Of a stretch of 64,000 bases of DNA, positions 41,909 through 50,370 are shown piece after piece. Source of the stretch: Bacillota bacterium (GTDB lineage: Bacteria; Bacillota; Clostridia; Christensenellales; SZUA-584); assembly GCA_023460085.1 (NCBI GenBank), contig JAEWRI010000012.1:45990-109989 (forward strand), in the 5' to 3' direction. Below the pieces are notes generated by a model, which saw only the letters and a list, made by a program, of their open reading frames with translations, was not told the DNA's origin and ran no database searches. The position numbers were made by a program, and so were the translations under genes. Within the stretch, counting starts at the first letter, position 1, and every line of letters begins with the position of its first letter.

Positions 41909-42907
41909 TCAGCCCTGTGCCTGTACGGCGGTAATCGCGACGACCGAAACGATATCCTCTACGCTGCATCCGCGCGAGAGGTCGTTTACCGGCGCGGCAA
42001 GACCCTGACAGATGGGGCCGATGGCCTCGGCGCCCGCGAGGCGCTGCACCAGCTTGTAGCCGATATTGCCTGCCTGCAGATCCGGGAAAATAAGCACGTT
42101 GGCTTTGCCCGCCACCGGGCTGCCGGGCGACTTCAGCTGCCCGACCTTCTCCACGAGCGCGGCGTCCGCCTGCAGCTCGCCGTCCACCATGAGCTCCGGC
42201 GCCAGCTCTTTGACAAGCGCGGTGGCCTTCACTACCTTATCCACCAGCTCGTGCTTGGCGCTTCCCTTGGTAGAGAATGACAGCATGGCAATCTTTGGCT
42301 CCATGCCCGTGAGCTGCGCGCCCGTCTTCGCGGTGGAAATGGCGATGGCAGCCAGCTCCTCGGCGGTCGGGCAGGGATTCACTGCACAGTCGCCGAACAG
42401 CATGACCCCGTTATGGCCATAATTCGGCGTGGTGAGTTCCATAATGAAGCAGCTTGATACCACCGAAATTCCCGGTGCGGTCTTAATGATTTGCAGCGCG
42501 GGCCGCAGCGTGTTGGCGGTGGTGTTGATGGCACCCGCCACCATGCCGTCCGCATCGCCCGACTTCATCATCATGCACGCATAGAAAAGCGGATCGGTCA
42601 CTGCGGCTTTGGCGGCTTCGGGCGTTATACCCTTGTGCTTTCTCAGCTCGTAGAACTTCTCCGCATAGGCTTCCAGTTTCTCCGATTTGGCGGGGTCTAT
42701 CAGCGATACCCCTGTATAGTCGAGCCCCTTGGACATTTCCTTAATCTTGTCCACATCGCCCAGCAGCGTTACATCCGCGATGCCTTCCCTTGCGATAATC
42801 TCCGCCGCCTTGATAGTCCTCTCCTCCGTGCCCTCCGGCAGCATAATCCGTTTCTTTGCCGCCCGTGCCTTTAGCTTGATTCCATCCATCAAACCCATTG
42901 TCCCCAT
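41909..42907 (-). CDS. pta: Phosphate acetyltransferase
   Basis: Pta converts acetyl-CoA and phosphate to acetyl phosphate. The 332-residue, single-domain (short Firmicute-type) enzyme has KRIMLPEGTEERTIKAAEIIAREG, the GAINTTANTLRPALQIIKT segment and the C-terminal NVLIFPDLQAGNIGYKLVQRLAGAEAIGPICQG. ATG 42907 follows GGAAGGGAGAGC. Open frame upstream to 43027 is not Pta-like. Confidence 0.97.
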   Translation of the reverse strand: MGTMGLMDGIKLKARAAKKRIMLPEGTEERTIKAAEIIAREGIADVTLLGDVDKIKEMSKGLDYTGVSLIDPAKSEKLEAYAEKFYELRKHKGITPEAAKAAVTDPLFYACMMMKSGDADGMVAGAINTTANTLRPALQIIKTAPGISVVSSCFIMELTTPNYGHNGVMLFGDCAVNPCPTAEELAAIAISTAKTGAQLTGMEPKIAMLSFSTKGSAKHELVDKVVKATALVKELAPELMVDGELQADAALVEKVGQLKSPGSPVAGKANVLIFPDLQAGNIGYKLVQRLAGAEAIGPICQGLAAPVNDLSRGCSVEDIVSVVAITAVQAQG

Positions 42908-42949
42908 GCTCTCCCTTCCATCTATAACAAGCGATTTATTAAATGATGT

Positions 42950-42978
42950 GCGGGTGGTATAATGATAATACCACCCGC
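42950..42978. promoter_or_regulatory. Palindrome containing a -10 box between pta and tmcAL
   Basis: GCGGGTGGTAT (42950-42960) and ATACCACCCGC (42968-42978) are perfect 11-bp arms with a 7-base spacer. On the plus strand an extended -10 TGGTATAAT (42955-42963) lies in it, suited to tmcAL. On the minus strand a TATAAT sits next to it (about 42985-42980), suited to pta. It could be a shared operator or a hairpin in one leader. Confidence 0.5.
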
Positions 42979-43019
42979 CTATTATAGCGGACTTGTTTCG
43001 GTTTGAAAAGGAGAATTTG

Positions 43020-44219
43020 ATGCGCATCTGCGGAATTGTGTCGGAATATAATCCGTTTCATGCGGGACATGCGTGGCACATTGCGCAGGCGCGGCAGCGC
43101 AGCGGCGCGGATCTCATCGTATGTGCGATGAGCGGCAGCTTTGTGCAGCGCGGCGAACCTGCGCTTTTTGACAAATGGACGCGCGCAGCCTGTGCCATCC
43201 GCTGCGGCGCGGATGCTGTGGCGGAGCTGCCGCTGCTCTCGGCTATACAGAGCGCGGAAGGGTTTGCGCTGGGCGGCGTACGGCAGCTGCACGCTTTGGG
43301 GGCTGAAGCGCTGAGCTTCGGCTGCGAAACAGCCGATATCGGCGCGCTCACGCAAGCTGCAAAAATCCTTTCCGCCGAAACAGAAGAGTTTCGCCGGGCA
43401 TTGCGCCAGCGTCTTGATGAAGGTGACTCCTACCCCGCGGCGCGCATGAAAGCCGCGCTTTCCGGCGAATTCAGCGGCGAAACCTTGGAGATACTGTGCA
43501 GCCCAAACGCCATACTCGGCGTGGAATACATCAAAGCGATGCTTCAGAGCGGTGCGGAGATGACGCCCTGCGTTGTGCCGCGCACGGGCGGCGCTTACCA
43601 CAGCGCGGACATGGCAGACACGATGCCCAGCGCGACGGCGCTGCGAACAGCATTCAGAGCCGGAAAGGCGGCGGATGCGCTCTCCGCGATGCCCGAGGCA
43701 TGCCGCCAGTATGTTCAGGTGCAGGTCGGCGCGGGCCTCGTTCCGGCGTATCCGGAGGTATTCGACACCGCGCTGCTGCTGACGCTCCGGCGCAACGGAC
43801 GCGATTCTCTCCGATGCCTTCCCGATATCTCCGAGGGTCTTGAGAATCGCATTTTTGACGCGGCTCAGCGCTGCACCACGCGCGAGGAACTGATCGCCGC
43901 GGTAAAAACGAAGCGCTACGCCTACACGCGTATCTCCCGTGTTATGCTGTACGCGCTGCTGGACATCACACGCGAAGCCGTTCGGGAGCACAACCGCTCC
44001 CCGGTTTCCCACGTGCGCCTGCTGGCCGTGAAGAGTCCCGAGGTGCTCTCCGCGCTGTCCAAAACGAGCCGCGTGCCCATCGTCGCGGGCTCCGCCGCCA
44101 ATTCGCCCTATCCCGCGCTGGACGCCGCCGCCACCGACGTATGGGCGCTCAGCCAGAGTATCTCGCCTTTTCGCGACGGCTTTCGGGATTTTACCCAAAA
44201 GCTGCTGATCAATCCATAG
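43020..44219 (+). CDS. tmcAL: tRNA(Met) cytidine acetate ligase TmcAL
   Basis: TmcAL (YlbM) makes N4-acetylcytidine at the wobble base of elongator tRNA-Met using acetate and ATP through acetyl-AMP. The 399-residue protein starts RICGIVSEYNPFHAGHAWHI with the HxGH nucleotidyltransferase motif, followed by MSGSFVQRGEPALFDKW. AAAGGAG lies 6 bases before ATG 43020. It is divergent from pta-ackA. Confidence 0.92.
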   Translation: MRICGIVSEYNPFHAGHAWHIAQARQRSGADLIVCAMSGSFVQRGEPALFDKWTRAACAIRCGADAVAELPLLSAIQSAEGFALGGVRQLHALGAEALSFGCETADIGALTQAAKILSAETEEFRRALRQRLDEGDSYPAARMKAALSGEFSGETLEILCSPNAILGVEYIKAMLQSGAEMTPCVVPRTGGAYHSADMADTMPSATALRTAFRAGKAADALSAMPEACRQYVQVQVGAGLVPAYPEVFDTALLLTLRRNGRDSLRCLPDISEGLENRIFDAAQRCTTREELIAAVKTKRYAYTRISRVMLYALLDITREAVREHNRSPVSHVRLLAVKSPEVLSALSKTSRVPIVAGSAANSPYPALDAAATDVWALSQSISPFRDGFRDFTQKLLINP

Positions 44220-44270
44220 TTCTCATACGCGGCCCGCGCCATTCATAAGTTTAGGCGGAGGGCTTTTTTC

Positions 44271-45434
44271 ATGAAGAGACTGCCGCTCATCGCGCTCATC
44301 GCCGTAATGCTCGTATTCTTATTGCTCTACCCGGAAAACTGCCTGCTAAGCGCGCGGTACGGCCTCTCGCTGTGGCTGCTTACCGTGCTGCCATCCTTGT
44401 TTCCCTTTGTAGTGGCCTCGCTGATGCTGCTTGAAACCGGGCTGGTGCGCCTGCTTGCGCATTTCTTCTCGCCGCTGACGCGTTTTCTGTTCAATGCGCC
44501 CGGCGAAAGCGCCTACATCTTCCTCACGGCGGCATTGTCCGGTTATCCGGTGGGTGCGCGGCTGACGGCAGAGCTTTATCAGGGCGGACGCATCTCCGAA
44601 GCGGATGCGCAGGCAGTGGTGCGCTTCACCAGTGTTTCCGGCCCGGTATTCATCACGGGCGCAGTGGCGGCGGGAATGCTCGGCCTGCCGGAAGCGGGCG
44701 CAGCGCTGGCCGCCACACACTACCTTGGCGCGGTACTGACGGGCGTGATATTTGGTCTGTTCAGCCGCAGAAAGCATCCGTCAGCACCGCCTCCCCGGCA
44801 GACGCTGCGGCAGGCGCTGGTACAGTTCCGCGCCGACGCCGACGCTTGCCCTCCCATGGGCGCGCTGATGGCCGATGCCGTGGAAAAGTCTATGGCATTG
44901 ATGCTGCGTGTCGGAGGATACATCATCCTCTTCTCCGTTATCATGGAAATGCTTTCGGTTACGGGCGTACTCGGCGTACTCACGGCGGTCTATATGCCCG
45001 TCGCCAAACTGGCGGGAGTTGATGCAACCGCCGTTTCCGCGATGATACTCGGAAGTCTGGAGATGAGCACCGGATGCGCACGCGTGGCGGCAGCCGAAAT
45101 GCCCGCCGCGCTGGCGCTGCCTGTCCTGGCTTCGGTCATCGCGTTCGGCGGGCTTTGCGTTCACATGCAGACACACGCGGTATGCGCCGCGGCAAAGCTG
45201 CAGCCCAAGGGCTTCGGGCTCGCGAAGATGCTGCACGGTACGCTTTCCAGCCTGCTTTGTGTATTCTGGCTGAAGCTGTTCCCGCTGACCGTCACGGCTT
45301 CATCAATAACGGGGACAGCAAAAAACGCCGCTTTCGGCGGCGTTATATTCGCGGTTGTCGCACTTCTTTTTGTGCTCACAGTCTATATTGCCCGGGCGCG
45401 CCGGAAGCGCTCAGTCCTTCCTCTTTCCCGATAG
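44271..45434 (+). CDS. ylbJ: Sporulation integral membrane protein YlbJ
   Basis: The 387-residue protein has about eight to ten hydrophobic helices and the YlbJ/nucleoside-recognition-like (Gate) motifs: SLWLLTVLPSLFPFVVAS, LSGYPVGARLTAELYQGGRISE, TSVSGPVFITGAVAAGMLG, LEMSTGCARVAA. YlbJ is needed for spore cortex formation in Bacillus. GGCGGAGGGC precedes ATG 44271. Its 3' end overlaps the convergent coiled-coil gene by 24 bases and carries that gene's terminator in antisense. Confidence 0.93.
   Translation: MKRLPLIALIAVMLVFLLLYPENCLLSARYGLSLWLLTVLPSLFPFVVASLMLLETGLVRLLAHFFSPLTRFLFNAPGESAYIFLTAALSGYPVGARLTAELYQGGRISEADAQAVVRFTSVSGPVFITGAVAAGMLGLPEAGAALAATHYLGAVLTGVIFGLFSRRKHPSAPPPRQTLRQALVQFRADADACPPMGALMADAVEKSMALMLRVGGYIILFSVIMEMLSVTGVLGVLTAVYMPVAKLAGVDATAVSAMILGSLEMSTGCARVAAAEMPAALALPVLASVIAFGGLCVHMQTHAVCAAAKLQPKGFGLAKMLHGTLSSLLCVFWLKLFPLTVTASSITGTAKNAAFGGVIFAVVALLFVLTVYIARARRKRSVLPLSR
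45319..45344 (-). terminator. Terminator of the alr-coaD operon, inside ylbJ
   Basis: On the minus strand AACGCCGC-CGAAA-GCGGCGTT followed by TTTT. It lies about 70 bases after the stop of the 45411 gene, in antisense to ylbJ codons. Confidence 0.8.
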
Positions 45435-45878
45435 CTCCAGCCGGTTCTTTCGCACCATCTTAAGGTAATCCGCGAAATAGGTCTCGAGCTCCTGCAGGAT
45501 TTCGTCGGCATACTCGCGTGCGCCCACAACGATTTCCTTGGCATTACCCTGCGCCAGCTCCTTGAGCTCTTTGGCCTGGATCTCCGCCTCGCGCACAACC
45601 TCCGTCTCCGCGATGCGCGTCTGCAGCTCGTCCTCGGCGCTTGTAACGATGGACGCGGCCTCCTTGCGAGCCGCCTCGAGTATAGCCTCCCTCTCCTCCA
45701 CCACGCGCTGGGCTGCCTTGAGTTCCTCCGGCAGCACGGCCTTGATATCCTCGATAATCTCCATGATGATATCGGCGTCCACACTGCGCTTGTTGGAAAA
45801 CACCGCCCTTGGGCTGTTCTCCAGCTCTTCCCTGAGCTCGTCCAGCAGCTCACGAATGGTCATCGGTTTATCTGCCAT
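45411..45878 (-). CDS. Coiled-coil protein of unknown function downstream of coaD
   Basis: The 155-residue protein is mostly charged alpha-helix. A conserved-looking N-terminus (MTIRELLDELREELENSPRAVFSNKRSVDADIIMEIIEDI) is followed by a long coiled coil (about 55-135) resembling ATP synthase b/E subunits. Homologues, sometimes labelled ATPase, are found next to coaD in Clostridia; I know of no experimental function. Its start overlaps the coaD end by 11 bases; Met 6 (45863) is an alternative. Confidence 0.7.
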   Translation of the reverse strand: MADKPMTIRELLDELREELENSPRAVFSNKRSVDADIIMEIIEDIKAVLPEELKAAQRVVEEREAILEAARKEAASIVTSAEDELQTRIAETEVVREAEIQAKELKELAQGNAKEIVVGAREYADEILQELETYFADYLKMVRKNRLELSGKRKD

Positions 45879-46347
45879 ATAATTTCATCACATCCTCTTT
45901 GATCGCTTCGGGTACCAGCCCGGTGATATCGCCGCCATGATACGCCAGTTCTTTCACCATGCTGGAACTCAGAAACGAATTGCTGATGTCGGTCATCAGG
46001 AATATCGTCTCGATATCCTTCGCGAGCTTGGCGTTCATCGCCGCCATCTGAAACTCATATTCGAAATCCGACAACGCGCGCAGCCCGCGTACAACGACAT
46101 TGGCGCCCTTCGACTTCACGTAATCTACGAGCAAGCCGGAGAAGCTGTCCACCGCAACGCCCGATAAATGCGCGGTGCTGCGCCGGATAAAATCAATACG
46201 CTGTTCCACTGAAAAAGCGGGCTTTTTATTCTTATTGACAAGAACGGCCACCGTGACGTCCTCAAACATCGCCGCGGCACGCTGAATCACGTCCAGGTGT
46301 CCGGAAGTGATGGGGTCAAAGCTTCCGGGGTATACGCATCGTATCAC
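45868..46347 (-). CDS. coaD: Phosphopantetheine adenylyltransferase
   Basis: CoaD makes dephospho-CoA. The 159-residue protein has CVYPGSFDPITSGHLDVIQRAA with the TSGH (TxGH) nucleotidyltransferase motif, VVVRGLRALSDFEYE and the ISNSFLSSSMVKELAYHGGDI segment. It starts at GTG 46347, with GGGGG 5 bases upstream, one base after the rsmD stop. rsmD-coaD is a conserved pair. Confidence 0.97.
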   Translation of the reverse strand: MIRCVYPGSFDPITSGHLDVIQRAAAMFEDVTVAVLVNKNKKPAFSVEQRIDFIRRSTAHLSGVAVDSFSGLLVDYVKSKGANVVVRGLRALSDFEYEFQMAAMNAKLAKDIETIFLMTDISNSFLSSSMVKELAYHGGDITGLVPEAIKEDVMKLYGR

Positions 46348-46348
46348 A

Positions 46349-46888
46349 TCAGCCCCCGTATTCCAAGAATATCAGCGATATGTCGCCGTAATCCCTGCGT
46401 TTAGTAAAATTATACTCTAAAGCCGGAGAAAAATCAAATTTCCTGCGGCACTCCATCGCGACGACAGCGCCTTGCTCCAGGCAGCCGTTTTGATGGCACA
46501 TTTCCAGCACTTTGTTGTAATAGTCCGCATCGTAAGGCGGATCGAGCAACAGCAGGTCGTACCCGCCAAGCGACGGCAACAGCGTGAATACATCGCCCTT
46601 CAGCACGCGAAAGCGGCTTTTCTCCTCCACCATCTCAAGGTTGTCCGAAAGTGCGTGCAGACAAAGCGCGTCGCGCTCGATAAAATCCACATGCGCCGCG
46701 CCGCGGGACAGTGCCTCAATACCCAGCGCGCCGCTCCCCGCGAACGCATCCAGCACGCGCATGCCCGCGATTTCAAACTGGAGCACTCCGAACAACGCTT
46801 CTTTAACCCGATCCGTGGTGGGCCTTGCGGCTTCTCCCTTGGGTGCCTCCATGCGTCTGCCCTTGTAATGCCCCGCGATGACGCGCAT
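46349..46888 (-). CDS. rsmD: 16S rRNA (guanine966-N2)-methyltransferase
   Basis: The 179-residue protein has the RsmD motifs MRVIAGHYKGRRMEAP, RPTTDRVKEALFGVL, VLDAFAGSGALGIEALSRGA (SAM loop) and LLLLDPPYD (catalytic DPPY). ATG 46888 overlaps the stop of the formyl-THF cyclo-ligase gene. Confidence 0.95.
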   Translation of the reverse strand: MRVIAGHYKGRRMEAPKGEAARPTTDRVKEALFGVLQFEIAGMRVLDAFAGSGALGIEALSRGAAHVDFIERDALCLHALSDNLEMVEEKSRFRVLKGDVFTLLPSLGGYDLLLLDPPYDADYYNKVLEMCHQNGCLEQGAVVAMECRRKFDFSPALEYNFTKRRDYGDISLIFLEYGG

Positions 46889-47436
46889 CAGATCCCCTCC
46901 AGCACGCGCCGCTCTGTAACCACGCAATCCATCCGTACATCATGAGATTCCGCCTCGATGCTGTCCACGAGCTGACTCTCGAAGCATACCCCCACCTTGA
47001 CAGCGGCGTTGACTGACAGAAACCGATCGTAGTACCCCGCGCCAAAGCCGATTCGACAGCGCTGCAGATCAAACACCACACCCGGTACGATTACCAGATC
47101 CGGCTCGAAAGGTTCACTTTCCTCTTGGACTTCGGGCTGCGGAATACCGTAAGGCCCGCGCACGAGCTTGGTATCCCGGGTATATTCCGCCGCGATGATT
47201 CGATGGGAGGTAACACCCGGCAGCGCTACCCGCTTTCCCATATCCAGCAACCGCTGAGTGAGTGTCCAGATATCCGGCTCGTTTTTCACGGAGTAATAGG
47301 TCATCACCCTCTGCGCGTCCTGAATACACCGCAGAGACAGCAGGTTTTGCACTATCGCCTCGCTGTCCTGCTGCACACGCGTACCGCTGAGGCCGAGGCG
47401 CATATCGAGCATTTCCCGACGCATCTCTTCCTTCAT
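46888..47436 (-). CDS. 5-formyltetrahydrofolate cyclo-ligase
   Basis: The enzyme converts 5-formyl-THF to 5,10-methenyl-THF with ATP. The 182-residue protein begins KEEMRREMLDMRLGLS and has the signature YGIPQPE and DLVIVPGVVFDLQRCRIGFGAGYYDRFL. ATG 47436 lies one base after the alr stop, although the frame extends far upstream inside alr. It is known as mthfs or fau (ygfA); I leave the symbol blank. Confidence 0.93.
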   Translation of the reverse strand: MKEEMRREMLDMRLGLSGTRVQQDSEAIVQNLLSLRCIQDAQRVMTYYSVKNEPDIWTLTQRLLDMGKRVALPGVTSHRIIAAEYTRDTKLVRGPYGIPQPEVQEESEPFEPDLVIVPGVVFDLQRCRIGFGAGYYDRFLSVNAAVKVGVCFESQLVDSIEAESHDVRMDCVVTERRVLEGI

Positions 47437-47437
47437 A

Positions 47438-48562
47438 TCAGCCCTCGACGTACAGCCGCGGCACGCGCGGCGAGATGGCGCACAGTATCTCGTAGTTGAT
47501 GGTGCCGCACCAGTTCGCGACCTCCTCCGCGGTGATCGCATCCCGGCCCTGCTTTCCAATGCACACCGCTTCGTCGTGCAGCTGCACGCCCTCAATATCG
47601 GTGATATCCACCAGTATCTGGTCCATGCAGACACGGCCCACGACACGCGCGCGCCGCCCGCCGATGAGCACCTCACCGCGGTTGGATAGCAGCCGGTTGA
47701 AACCGTCCGCGTACCCGATAGGCAGCGTTGCGATACGCATCTCCTTCGGCGCGGTGAACGTGCAGCCGTAGCTCAGCTTCGCGCCCGCCTCCACCGTTTT
47801 GATAAACGATATCTTCGTGTGCAGCGACATCGCGGGACGAAGCTTTATGTCCTTGCAGACCTCGCCCGAAGGGTAGCAGCCGTACAGCGCAATCCCCGCG
47901 CGCACCATATCGTACGCGGTGCCGGGGCAATCCAGCGCGCCGCCGCTGTTTGCCGCGTGCAGCATAGGCGAAAAGCCACGCTGCCGCACCAGCTCCGCGC
48001 ACTCGTCAAAACGCGCTTTCTGCATCTGCGTATAGCTCTTGTCGGCTTCATCGGCTGCCGCGAAGTGGGTCATCAGCCCTTCCAACTCCAGGCTGGGTTC
48101 CTCTGCGATGAGCTCCAGCATCCTCAGCAGTTCCTGCTCTGTACGCACACCGATGCGATTCATCCCGGTGTCCACCTTCAGGTGGAGGCGCATGGTTTTG
48201 CCCGTTTCCCGGCTGACGCTGCGCGCGCACTGCACGCAGTCCTCGGAAGCGACCACCATGCGCAGGTCAAGCTCCGCAGCCAGCCGCCATTGCGAAATGC
48301 TTGCGGGGCCCAGCACCAATATCGGGGCCTCGATACCCTCGTCGCGCAACGGCGCGGCTTCCTCCGGTATGGCGACAGCCACCCAGTCCGCCCCCGCCTC
48401 GATGGCGGCTTTCGCCGTCATCACGCTGCCATGTCCGTAGCCGTCCGCTTTGTTCACGGCGCAAAAAAGCGTACCCGCAGGCAGCGCCGCCTTAATGTTC
48501 CTGACGTTGAATTTCACCGCGTCCAGATCGATGATCGCGTATGTAGGCCTGATTAACATCAT
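47438..48562 (-). CDS. alr: Alanine racemase
   Basis: This PLP enzyme supplies D-alanine for peptidoglycan. The 374-residue protein has the PLP-binding AVNKADGYGHGSV (Lys at about 38; the usual AVVKADAYGHG), KVDTGMNRIG, and the C-terminal catalytic Tyr region SYGCTFTAPKEMRIATLPIGYADGF and GRVCMDQILVDIT. Two adjacent ATGs (48562, 48559) are possible; the ribosome-binding site is weak. Confidence 0.96.
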   Translation of the reverse strand: MMLIRPTYAIIDLDAVKFNVRNIKAALPAGTLFCAVNKADGYGHGSVMTAKAAIEAGADWVAVAIPEEAAPLRDEGIEAPILVLGPASISQWRLAAELDLRMVVASEDCVQCARSVSRETGKTMRLHLKVDTGMNRIGVRTEQELLRMLELIAEEPSLELEGLMTHFAAADEADKSYTQMQKARFDECAELVRQRGFSPMLHAANSGGALDCPGTAYDMVRAGIALYGCYPSGEVCKDIKLRPAMSLHTKISFIKTVEAGAKLSYGCTFTAPKEMRIATLPIGYADGFNRLLSNRGEVLIGGRRARVVGRVCMDQILVDITDIEGVQLHDEAVCIGKQGRDAITAEEVANWCGTINYEILCAISPRVPRLYVEG

Positions 48563-48614
48563 GTTTTCGTATCACTGCCGCTGCGGGACGCCATTGTCCG
48601 CGCAGGGCACAAGG

Positions 48615-49043
48615 CTATGCCTCGTGAATGTCCTCCTCGCTAAGCAGTTTGATTCCACTCATCGCCAGCGCCTCAGACGCGGCTGCCACTTCCTCCACGC
48701 GGAACAGTATCAGCGCGTTCCTTCCATGCGTGCGCACGAAAGAATATAAGTATTCCACGCTGATCCCGTTTTCGTCCAGCGTATCCAGCACGCTCGCAAG
48801 TCCGCCCGGCTTATCGGGCACTTCCGCCACGATTACCTCGGTCGTACTTGCGGTAAAACCGTTGTCCCGCAGCAGCTTGATGGTGCTGTCCGTGTCGCTG
48901 ACGATACAGCGCATGATGCCAAAGTTGGTCGTATCCGCGATGGACAGCGCGATGAGGTCTATTCCCGCCTGCCCCAGCACCTCGGTGATGCGCGCCAGCC
49001 TGCCCCGCTTGTTTTCCACGAACACAGAGATCTGTCTGACCAT
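48615..49043 (-). CDS. ACT domain protein
   Basis: The 142-residue protein is two ACT modules: QISVFVENKRGRLARITEVLGQAGIDLIALSIADT and VIVAEVPDKPGGLASVLDTLDENGISVEYLYSF. ACT domains bind amino acids and regulate enzymes or transcription. Genes of this type are routinely found beside paaK-iorAB in Clostridia and probably sense an aromatic or branched-chain amino acid. GGAGGG lies before ATG 49043, 11 bases after paaK. Confidence 0.88.
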   Translation of the reverse strand: MVRQISVFVENKRGRLARITEVLGQAGIDLIALSIADTTNFGIMRCIVSDTDSTIKLLRDNGFTASTTEVIVAEVPDKPGGLASVLDTLDENGISVEYLYSFVRTHGRNALILFRVEEVAAASEALAMSGIKLLSEEDIHEA

Positions 49044-49054
49044 ACTTTCCCTCC

Positions 49055-50356
49055 TTATAGCTTTCGGTTGTCGATCACGCGCTTGGCCTTGCCTTCGCTG
49101 CGTGCGATGGTCTTGGGCTCCACCAGCGTCACTCCGACACTGATGCCCAGAACGGACTGTATTTCTGCACGGATACGCTTGCTCAACGCCTCCAGCCTGC
49201 GTACCTCGTCGGAGAACAGCTCGGCGGAAACCTCCACCTGCACCTCCAGCGTATCAAAGTTGTCCACGCGGTCCACCAGTATCTGATAGTGCGGCGAAAC
49301 CTCCGCAATCTGCACCAGTACGCTCTCGATCTGCGACGGGAACACGTTGACGCCGCGGATTATAAGCATATCGTCGCTGCGACCCAGCACCTTGCTCATG
49401 CGCGCCATGGTGCGCCCGCAGCCGCACTTCTCCACATGCAGCGAAGTAATATCGCGCGTCCGGTAGCGAATCAGCGGGATTCCCTCCTTGTCGATCGTCG
49501 TGATCACCAGTTCGCCTTCAGCGCCGTACGGAAGCGGCTCCAGCGTCTGCGGATCCACGATCTCCGCCAAGAAGAAATCCTCCGCGATGTGCAGTCCCTG
49601 CTTGTACTCGCAGTCCGAAGCGACGCCCGGTCCCATAATCTCCGAAAGGCCGTAGATATCGATGGCAAGTATTCCGAGGCGCTGTTCGATTTCTGTTCGC
49701 ATCGCCTCCGTCCAAGGCTCAGCACCGAACACTCCGCCCGTAAGCTTCAGTGAATCGCGCGGAATGCCCATCTCCTCGATGGTTTCCGCAAGGTACAGCG
49801 CATACGAGGGCGTGCACGCCAGTATGGTCGTGCCGAAGTCCTGCATCAGCATGATCTGTTTCTTCGTATTGCCACCCGACATCGGCACCGTCACCGCGCC
49901 CAGCCGTTCCGAGCCGTAGTGCGCGCCCAGGCCGCCGGTGAACAAGCCGTAGCCATAGGCCACCTGCACAACGGAACGCTTGGTTCCGCCCGCGTAGGTC
50001 AGCGTACGTGCCATCAGCTCCGCCCAGTTCTCGATGTCCCGCTTCGTGTAGGCCACCACCGTGGGCTTGCCTGTGGTACCGGACGACGCGTGGATCCGGA
50101 CGATATCCTCCATGTCCGCGGCGAAGAGGCCAAACGGGTAATGGTCGCGCAGATCCTGCTTTGTCGTGAAGGGCAGCAGCCTCACATCGTTCAGTGTCTT
50201 GATATCCTCGGGCTTCAACCCTTTTTCGTCAAACGCTTTTTTATAAAAGGGTACCCGGTCATATACGCGCTTCACCGTTTCCTGCAGCTTCGCGAGCTGC
50301 AACGTATAAAGCGCTTCCCTGTCCATGCATTCTATAGCCTGATTCCAGTATCCCAT
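49055..50356 (-). CDS. paaK: Phenylacetate--CoA ligase (copy 1)
   Basis: This acyl-adenylate-forming enzyme activates aryl acetates to CoA thioesters; in the reverse direction it could conserve ATP from aryl-acetyl-CoA. The 433-residue protein has IHASSGTTGKPTVVAYTKRDI (P-loop), DIYGLSEIMGPGVASDC, and the C-terminal MLIIRGVNVFPSQIE with GKAKRVIDNR. GGAGG lies 5 bases before ATG 50356. It lies 14 bases after iorB. The second copy at 52688-53992 flanks the other side of iorAB. Confidence 0.93.
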   Translation of the reverse strand: MGYWNQAIECMDREALYTLQLAKLQETVKRVYDRVPFYKKAFDEKGLKPEDIKTLNDVRLLPFTTKQDLRDHYPFGLFAADMEDIVRIHASSGTTGKPTVVAYTKRDIENWAELMARTLTYAGGTKRSVVQVAYGYGLFTGGLGAHYGSERLGAVTVPMSGGNTKKQIMLMQDFGTTILACTPSYALYLAETIEEMGIPRDSLKLTGGVFGAEPWTEAMRTEIEQRLGILAIDIYGLSEIMGPGVASDCEYKQGLHIAEDFFLAEIVDPQTLEPLPYGAEGELVITTIDKEGIPLIRYRTRDITSLHVEKCGCGRTMARMSKVLGRSDDMLIIRGVNVFPSQIESVLVQIAEVSPHYQILVDRVDNFDTLEVQVEVSAELFSDEVRRLEALSKRIRAEIQSVLGISVGVTLVEPKTIARSEGKAKRVIDNRKL

Positions 50357-50370
50357 AATTTCCTCCAAAT

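Noticed and set aside
42950..42978. pta-tmcAL palindrome as a terminator
   Set aside because: It lies between two divergent start codons and lacks a T tract, so operator or leader hairpin is more sensible.
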